From assembly GCA_907164885.2 (NCBI GenBank), contig OU015496.1, positions 104,620,171-104,684,170 on the forward strand: a stretch of 64,000 nucleotides of DNA. The letters run 5' to 3'. The position numbers and the translations under genes were made by a program. Below the pieces are notes generated by a model. The model searched no databases. It was not told the DNA's origin and saw nothing but the letters and a program-made list of their open reading frames with translations. Of this stretch, positions 57,531 to 64,000 are shown piece by piece (the first letter of the stretch is position 1; each line of letters begins with the position of its first letter). This stretch comes from Dolomedes plantarius (taxonomy: Eukaryota > Arthropoda > Arachnida > Araneae > Dolomedidae).

Positions 57531-58256
57531 CAACAGGGGTAATTAAAGCAAAACAGCACAAATAAATAAATAATTTAGGGTATTTAAAGAATTATATTAT
57601 ATTTTGTAAGCAAAATGATATTAAAGACTCACATTTGTGAATGAATCACATAATTGCAAGAGATGCATGTTGTTATAAACGACTAAGCAGAACGGAGTCT
57701 CTGAAAGCGTATATTCTTTGATTACAATTTCCTGTAAGAAAAGAAAAACAGAGATGGCTTGCGGATTGTTTGTTAACAATGCCTTTAATTGGCAATGGCT
57801 CTGGGGTACTTTTACGCTAGAATTCCCATTTCTCTTTTAGCGCAAAACAAATGAAAAGTTATATTTAATGAGAAATAACGTAATACGTTTTCTTTTGTTT
57901 ATGTAAAGTTAATCTTGCTGTTTTGGTCTTGGGGAATTAAAAAAACTCAGCCAGAAACAAAATAAGATATAATAAAAAAATTGTTCCTACAAATAATTCT
58001 TTGTTAAGAGGATTTAGATATAGTGTACAATGATAAATAATACTTTTTAATTAATCAAAAAATTTTAATATGTTATATATTGATTAGAGTCTATTTTTAA
58101 TCATGCTTTTCGATTCGTTTGCCAGAGGAAATTTCTGGTGAAATGTAATTGAGCCAGAGTCATGAATTCAGAATTATACAAAAATCGAAATCTTGTTTTT
58201 AATGATTTCTCTAATTTGTGTATTAGATTGTTTACAACGAATTTCAAAAACCTATA
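57531..58256. other. No gene recognised
   Basis: AT-rich spacer between the BEL/Pao and pogo/Tigger elements. Confidence 0.5.
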
Positions 58257-59181
58257 CACCTAATTCTGTTTTCACTCGATAGATACGTTCCTGAAGAATA
58301 CGTGTAAAAAATCGTGTTAAAAAAAACGTATCTATGGAAGAAAAGAAGATTGACTCCGGGTCTAAAAATCAGTAAAAATAATTTTAAACACCGTATGAAA
58401 ATATTCGTTTCAAGCTTATTACTTTAATTCAACAAAATACACATGTAATAATATGTAATGAAAATGAAAAAAATTCGTTATGAACAAAAAAAAACCTGTT
58501 TTATACGTAATTTTTTTTTTCATTTTCACTTTCTGGCAATAAACAACGCATACGTTTGCGTATGACTGAAATATCACTGCTATCATTAGAAATGTTGTGG
58601 ACATCATCTTCTTCCTCTATTAATTAAATTCTTTCTGTGATCTCTTGAGCAAAATCAGAACGAGTCTCCTCTGGTGCTGATAATTCATCGGTTTTACGAA
58701 CGAATTCAGTTATTAACCGTTGTGTTCGTGTTTTGGTTAGGTCGTTATACGATTCTCTGTGAGAGACTGTCAACAACTTCAGTTCACGTTGAAACTTCCC
58801 AGAGCGTTCCTCATTAGGGTCATGTTTGACAAAATGGTTACCCAATTTTTTGGCCAGTTCCAGACCTTCTATTATTAAATCTGCATTTAGAACAGGATCA
58901 TTTTCATTCATTTTCTCCATTTTTGATAGAGTAAAACAAGAAAATGTTTTTGCGGACTGAATTCTTGAATCAAAACAGAACTGGATACATTATCGCCAAA
59001 AATAATATGCCACAAATAAAATTTTGTTTTCTTATAATTTAGACGGAAAAAAATTGAGAAATTTTATTATACCGCTCGTGATAAATCAAAATGATTCGTG
59101 TAAAGAGAGAATGAAATATTTTTAAATTCGTGTTAAATCAAATTCGTGTAAAAAAGGTTCGTGCAAAAACAGAATTAGGTG
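58257..59181 (-). mobile_element. pogo/Tigger-type deletion derivative, 925 bp
   Basis: The ends CACCTAATTCTGTTTT (58257-58272) and AAAACAGAATTAGGTG (59166-59181) are perfect inverted repeats flanked by TA. Just inside are repeats of the type TTACACGAAT/ATTCGTGTAA. The interior keeps only the 3' end of a minus-strand transposase. Confidence 0.85.
58506..58920 (-). pseudogene. pogo/Tigger-like transposase, C-terminal fragment
   Basis: Minus strand: MEKMNENDPVLNADLIIEGL, ELAKKLGNHFVKHDPNEERS, GKFQRELKLLTVSHRESYND, LTKTRTQRLITEF. After a TAA at about 58622 the same frame goes on, LIEEEDDVHNISNDSSDISV, RKRMRCLLPESENE. The helical E-L-LA--L--HF---DP--ERS-KF-REL-------Y--L----Q-LIT-F pattern resembles the C-terminal tail of Tigger/CENP-B-like transposases. 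The catalytic DDE domain is missing. The surrounding TA-flanked inverted repeats support a Tc1/mariner-superfamily origin. Its start codon is an internal methionine, not a true start. Confidence 0.6.
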
Positions 59182-59309
59182 TACTGATTAACTTTTAATT
59201 TTAAAAATAGGCAAAGTATGAGTCAAAGTGTAAAACATTCGAGGAGTATACAAGCACATTTTACGATGAATAGTCGATTACTATTATCATACAATTCAAG
59301 CGTCTAAGG

Positions 59310-59807
59310 CAGTGGTAGTCAACCTGGTTCCTACAGCCCACTAGTGGGCGATTCAAGTTTTCATGGAGGGCGGTGGGAATTTTTGTCCGTTGTTACCAAT
59401 TCTATTCTTCCTCCATACATCTTTTATATCGAGGAAGAATAGAATATACTGCTGACACATTCGAGAGTTTGACTTTGTAAAATATGCTTTTACAATTTAC
59501 TTTTGGATTCCATCCCTAAACTTGGATTACGGGTAATAATTCACCGGACACTTCTCGAAGTATGCTCGTGGACGAGGGAGCAACGAATTAGCTCCGTAGC
59601 CAGCGGTAGCTATTTATGCATATCTATACATAAAGTATAAATAAAGAGATCAATTTAAGTACATATTTTTTGCAAACCCTCCCCTCTAAATTTTACTTCG
59701 CGTTAAATTGAGTCACTGCTGATATGCACCAATGGGCGGTAAAGAACCTTTGACACCAACAAAGATTTAAAAGTGGGCGGTAGGTATTAAAATGTTGACG
59801 ACCCCTG
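59310..59807. mobile_element. hAT MITE, 498 bp, perfect 8-bp duplication
   Basis: The left end is CAGTGGTAGTCAACCTGG and the right end, reversed, is CAGGGGTCGTCAACATTT. gtctaagg flanks both sides (59302-59309 and 59808-59815). GGGCGGT motifs lie near both ends. Non-coding. Confidence 0.94.
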
Positions 59808-60173
59808 GTCTAAGGAGTCCTACTTTAATCATAAGCACTGAATCTCGTCAGATCTTACAAATAATTTTATTTTAAAACCACTGTAGACCATATAAATATA
59901 CAATTTTCATTCCAAATAGCATAATGCCTATTTTAGGCAGGATTCGTTTTTCGGTTGAATGACATTGATATTTGTTGTATGAAAATGTATTCAAATTTCC
60001 TGAGCCAAACTTTTTGTTTCAAAACCTTTTGTTCTGAAAATCAAATGTGGGACACATATGTCCCACATTTGATGGCCTACAATTTATGATAAGCTAATAT
60101 TTTGCCCTCATCTCACATTTGCTGAGTCTGTTCAATTCTAAACATAAACTGAGTTTCTCTGTTAAAGCTTAAC

Positions 60174-61462
60174 ACGGTGGTTCCCAAGCTGTGGGTGTTT
60201 TCTAGGTGGTCGCTATGGTTTTATTCAATATAAATAACTTTTTAGATAATATAATATTTTTACCATGGAGCTATAGAGCAGTGATATTTCTTAAAGGCAA
60301 AAGTATCATTCAAAGTGCAGACTCAGTTTGTTAGACAGATCGTCTACAGCAGCGGTTCTCAACCTGGGGGGCGCGCCCCCCTCGTAGAGAAATTTCAGGA
60401 GAGGCGTGAGTTTAAAAAAAAAGCAAAATAAGAAGCAAAACTAACTGTAATTTACTGTACTCAATTTTGCACTCAGAATGTAACCGTAACATATTTTCGA
60501 CATACGAACACGAACACGGTAATTGTCGTACACGATAATTTTTGTAATTGCAAAAACACGATAATTGTCGTACGTCTGGACGTTGAAAGTGACCCGAGGT
60601 GAGCTTTGTCATAGTTACAACCTTATATTCAAAAACTTGTCAAGGACAAACAGTGCCAGCCCTCTCATTAATGTAGTGAAAGTGACTGGTATTACATGTC
60701 AACCTCGCCTAGATCCTCGATTACCTCAAATATATTTGATCTGTATTTAATTCTTTAATTTCATATGTTCTAATAATAATATGTTCCAAATTAAGATATG
60801 AGTAGGAATATTAAATTTTGTGTATGAAATTATCTATTCTATATTTTCATTTAATAACCAGATTCAGTTTCAAATTTCGATTGTATTACTTGTATTGACC
60901 ACATATGGTGGTGATGGTGGGAGGGGGGGGGCGTGACCTCACATCAGTGTTCAAAGGGGGGCACAGAGCCTGAAAGGTTGAGAACCCCTGGTCTACAGAC
61001 TTTATTTGGTTGACAAATGAAAATGACGGTTACTTACTAAGTATAGTACACAAATCCTAAACATAAGTTTGCCTTTCATCAGTCTGTGCTGTCACTTTTG
61101 TAGTTTCCCCTACAGAACAAAGCAATTTTATTTATATAAGAATTTTACTATTTTCATTGTTACGTAATTCTGATTCTATACGGTAAGTGCTTTGTTTTTC
61201 TTGAGATTCTGTTCAGTTTATTTTCTGATTTTACACAACTTGGATTTAGGGATTAATGTTTCTTATTGTTCTTGATGTCTTACAAATCTCCTTTTTGTTC
61301 AGTTAAACATTTAGTTGGATTAAAATTACGGAAAATGCCATTTAGTGATTTTTTTCTGTATGTCTTAAAAGACCTTTTTAATTAAAATATGCAGGAGGTA
61401 GGCCGCATGATGTCTGAAAACCATTGAAAGGGCTCGACACACGGAAAAGGTTGGGAAACACT
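60174..61462. mobile_element. hAT element, 1.29 kb, carrying a nested hAT MITE
   Basis: The left end is ACGGTGGTTCCCAAGCTGTG and the right end, reversed, is AGTGTTTCCCAACCTTTTCC. agcttaac flanks both sides (60166-60173 and 61463-61470). Without the nested element it is about 640 bp and non-coding. End bases may be off by one or two. Confidence 0.85.
60350..60990. mobile_element. hAT MITE nested in the 60.2-kb hAT element
   Basis: The left end is CAGCGGTTCTCAACCTGG and the right end, reversed, is CAGGGGTTCTCAACCTTT. gtctacag flanks both sides (60342-60349 and 60991-60998). G-runs lie inside both ends. 641 bp, with no transposase. The frame at 60412-60612 is chance. Confidence 0.95.
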
Positions 61463-61470
61463 AGCTTAAC

Positions 61471-61940
61471 ATTTCAAGGAAGCTTGAAGTAAAGCTATTT
61501 TTTAAAATTTAGCTGGATGAAAATCAGTAACTTTAGAGATATTAAGGAAATAGTATAGAGAAATACCTAGTAAATACCATGCCGCAAAAATTTTCTTCAT
61601 ATTTAATCTTTTTGTTAAAAAAATTGAAAAAAACTAGTATTTAATTTGAGGCATATTTGAAACCCAATACTTTCTCTATTTTTCTTGAGTTCGTTACTTC
61701 CTTCAAATTAGCGTTTAGTGTCTGTCTGGAAAGAAATATTCCTTTCATTAAGTCGCCCCCTAGGGGCACTACCTGTAATATGCAGTCGAGCAGCGGCACT
61801 CGGAGTCGAAACATGTGCTCGCTCATTCTGAAAAAAAAATCTTAAAAATATAGTCCACCGCCTATGACTGATCCTTTCAATCAAAATTCTAATATAATTA
61901 AGTGGTCCGTGCTAGCCCTAGTGGGAAATCAACCAGCTCT
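61471..61940. other. No gene recognised
   Basis: The stretch 61750-61830 is less AT-rich and could be the leader of the Pao gag that follows. AGTGGTCCGTGCTAGCCCTA at 61901 lies just before the gag frame. Confidence 0.4.
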
Positions 61941-61943
61941 AGA

Positions 61944-62470
61944 ATGGATAAAACACTTAAAACTCTAAATAACGCAAGCGGGAGAGTTAAAACGAAACGC
62001 GTGAAGATCGAAAAATTCGTTTCTGAATTTGCCGAGAAGAAAGAGTTTTATAGAAATCTCTCAAAAACTGGAATCTTACCTTGAAATCAAAGGTGATATT
62101 AAGAACTTATACGAGGAATTTTATGCTTTAAAATCTATCAGATGAAGAAACCGAAAGTAGCGAAGTTGCATTATCGGAACTGGAGGATCTGCACGACAGT
62201 TTGGAGGTAAGCCTAAAAATATCTTCTTTCGTCAGGAACTTATGTAAAAATGAATTAAAAGATGAACTCAAATCATCATGTAATCAACTACCTGACATTC
62301 ATCTGCCATAGTTTTCGGGCAGTTATGACGAGTGGCCATTATTTGAAAACTTATTTAATGATCTAGTGGCCGCAAATGATTCTTTGAATATTATGCAAAA
62401 GCTTCATTATCTCCAATCATGTCTAAAGGGAGAAGTCATGAAGCTACAGAAGGAGCGTAAGCTTCAATGG
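61944..62470 (+). pseudogene. BEL/Pao gag remnant, second element
   Basis: The start ATG at 61944 gives MDKTLKTLNNASGRVKTKRV, KIEKFVSEFAEKKEFYRNLS. After a frameshift it continues to DEETESSEVALSELEDLHDS and SFVRNLCKNELKDELKSSCN. Then comes QLPDIHLP, a stop, and FSGSYDEWPLFENLFNDLVA, ANDSLNIMQKLHYLQSCLKG, EVMKLQKERK. LP-I-LP-F-G-Y-EW--F---F--L---N-SL--MQK-HYL-S-LKGE is the conserved Pao gag core. It differs clearly from the gag at 55503-56033, so it belongs to another lineage. It ends where unrelated sequence leads to the hAT copy at 62569. At least one shift and two stops. Confidence 0.87.
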
Positions 62471-62568
62471 GGAATTTTTCGAAAAATGAACCGATTGTTG
62501 TCGCTCACCGGTAGAGGGCGAGACATGCAAGCGAAGTGACTATTTTACATTGAGTTATACGGCGTGGT

Positions 62569-64000
62569 CTGTGTTGCCAACTTGGGGGTTTTGCCCCTAA
62601 ATTTGGGGGTAAATTAGATGAAAAGGGGTGTTTTTAGGGGCCACATTTTGTTAGGGGGATTTTGAGGGGGAAACATTTTTTTAGGGGTATTTTCTAGGGG
62701 GTACATTTTTTGGCGCATTTTTTAGAAGTTCCCTTTTTTTAGGGGTATTCTCTATGGATGACTTTTTTTATGGGGGTTTTTGGGAGCGTAGATTTACAGT
62801 TCATTAAAAGAATATTAGAAATTAACTCTTCAGTTCAATTTTAATCAGGTTAATTTCAAGTTTACTGCCACTTTCTCTCATTAAAACGAAATAAAATAAA
62901 CAGTCAAAATACAACCGTAAACAAATTTTATCATTGTTACTTTTACTGTGTTTTTCGGTTTTTCTCTTTTGTGGTCTTTCCGGAAATTCTGCATATTTCA
63001 TTCGAATATAATTATTATAAAGATAAATTCGGTTTTTTTCGGTGAAGAAATGACAAGTGATCACAACCTTCTACAGATTAATTAAAATAATCGATGCTGA
63101 TGCAAAAACAGTGCACAGTGCCATTAAAGTTCAATTAGAACAAGATGGTTTGAGGGTTGAAAACATGGTTGGGATCGGCGATGGAGCGAATGTCATGGTT
63201 GGTAAACATAATTCAGTTACTGCTTTGTTTAAAAGCGAGATAAGCGCCGTGGTCGTCATGAAATGTGTTTGCCATTCGCTTCATTTGTGTGCCGAAAAAG
63301 CAGCGGAGACATTGCCTCGCCAATTAGAATTTCTAGTACGAAAAAAGCACAATTGGTTTTCTTACAGCCCTAAACGGTTGGAAAAATATAAGTTGCTGTA
63401 CGAAACCATAAATGGTAACGGAAAGCGAAAAAAAAAATCAATCAAAGGTCTTAGTGGGACTCGTTGGCTTGCACGATCCGAGGCTATTAACACAATACTG
63501 GATAAGTGGGAAGAATTAGAACTGCTATTTTCAATTGCTAAATCGGAAGACAGTTGTTATATGGCTGAACAATTCCACGACATTATGAAAAGATTACCAT
63601 TCAAAGCTTTTTTTTTTTTATTTTTTTATTTTATTTTTTTTTTTTAATTTGAACTATAAAGTATAACCCAACTGAATTTACTTTTCCAAAGCGATCACGT
63701 GGAACCTATTAAATTGCTCGAAGACCTATTTCTGATGTTCAAAAGCTTGCTTCAAAAACTCGTTGTGCCATCTAGTCTACAGAAATTGGGTGACAGCGAA
63801 TTAGCAGATTTCGATTTTCAGTCCCATCTAATGCATACGTCAGCGATATATTTTGGCTTTGAGTTTCATTCTATTGCACAAAATATCAAGGAGAAAGAAT
63901 TATTAGATGTCAAAGAGAGATGTAAGAAATTTCTGTGTACTTTGGCTCAAGAAATTCAAAAACGATTACCAGATAACTTTTCTATTCTGAGAACGATGTC
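62569..64000 (+). mobile_element. hAT transposon, copy 2, truncated by window edge
   Basis: The left end is CTGTGTTGCCAA, one base different from copy 1, followed by the same G-rich leader and AT-rich 5' region up to about 63030. The right end lies beyond the window. It is a different deletion derivative from copy 1 at 55-1524. More transposase is kept (from the catalytic core on), and the leader joins coding sequence at another point. Extra G-rich leader (62690-62800) is present here and absent from copy 1. Confidence 0.9.
63057..64000 (+). pseudogene. hAT transposase, catalytic core to C-terminal part
   Basis: Reading from 63057 (a GTG in a joined frame, not a real start) gives TTFYRLIKIIDADAKTVHSA, QDGLRVENMVGIGDGANVMV, GKHNSVTALFKSEISAVVVM, KCVCHSLHLCAEKAAETLPR and later IKGLSGTRWLARSEAI. 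GDGANVMVG, C-CH-LHLC and SGTRWLAR are landmarks of the hAT catalytic region (conserved D and the RW of the insertion domain). At 63605 a T-rich stretch of about 45 bp breaks the frame. It resumes at about 63670 as LNLLFQSDHVEPIKLLEDLF, then LQKLGDSELADFDFQSHLMH, and runs off the edge. The resumed part matches copy 1 nearly base for base. Confidence 0.9.

Noticed and set aside
62822..63064. Minus-strand frame of 80 codons
   Set aside because: It covers the non-coding AT-rich leader of hAT copy 2, which aligns with the leader of copy 1.

Overview
This is a eukaryotic, strongly AT-rich, repeat-dominated window. It has no bacterial-style operons, no CRISPR array, no rRNA and no recognisable housekeeping gene. 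The mix of mobile DNA (BEL/Pao gag and RNase H pieces, Tc1, IS630/mariner, pogo/Tigger, piggyBac, several hAT families, tRNA-derived SINEs, long AT microsatellites) points to an arthropod. The one sizeable gene resembles lineage-expanded proteins I remember from orb-weaving spiders, so a spider (Araneae) is my best guess. Open frames that begin at GTG or TTG must be read with eukaryotic rules, and most short open frames are chance.

Layout. 1-5 kb: an old LINE endonuclease remnant (minus strand) split by a Mutator-like element with a perfect 9-bp target duplication and by an internally deleted hAT element, then a decayed Tc1 element running into an AT microsatellite. 5-16 kb: tandem duplications, scattered BEL/Pao and piggyBac pieces, and a palindromic MITE. 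16.9-19.7 kb: a 2.7-kb composite with long inverted repeats, holding a piggyBac-type transposase remnant that is itself split by a hAT MITE. 20-28 kb: a SINE, tandem duplications, a short and a long inverted-repeat mariner-type element, and a 107-bp minisatellite inside a dispersed repeat. 30.1-31.4 kb: the only gene-sized coding sequence, minus strand, about 400 residues, broken by one base in an A8/T8 run. 31.5-42 kb: dispersed repeats, a hAT MITE and a 72-bp, almost identical inverted duplication. 42-45 kb: elements flanked by TTAA, one carrying a decayed conserved arthropod repeat protein. 46.8-51.9 kb: layered dispersed repeats, a 114-bp MITE, a SINE and a 457-bp insertion flanked by a 15-bp duplication. 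53-57.5 kb: a SINE and a BEL/Pao element (minus strand) that has lost its reverse transcriptase and carries a pogo MITE. 58-61.5 kb: a pogo/Tigger deletion derivative and three hAT elements with 8-bp duplications, two of them nested. 62-64 kb: a decayed Pao gag, then a second copy of the hAT family seen at the left edge, running out of the window.

Functionally the window is mostly a graveyard of mobile elements with clear nesting order. None of the transposase or gag frames looks intact. The 30-31 kb gene is the only candidate host gene. Family names rest on motifs read by eye. Exact 3-, 8- and 9-base target duplications, where found, are direct sequence evidence.
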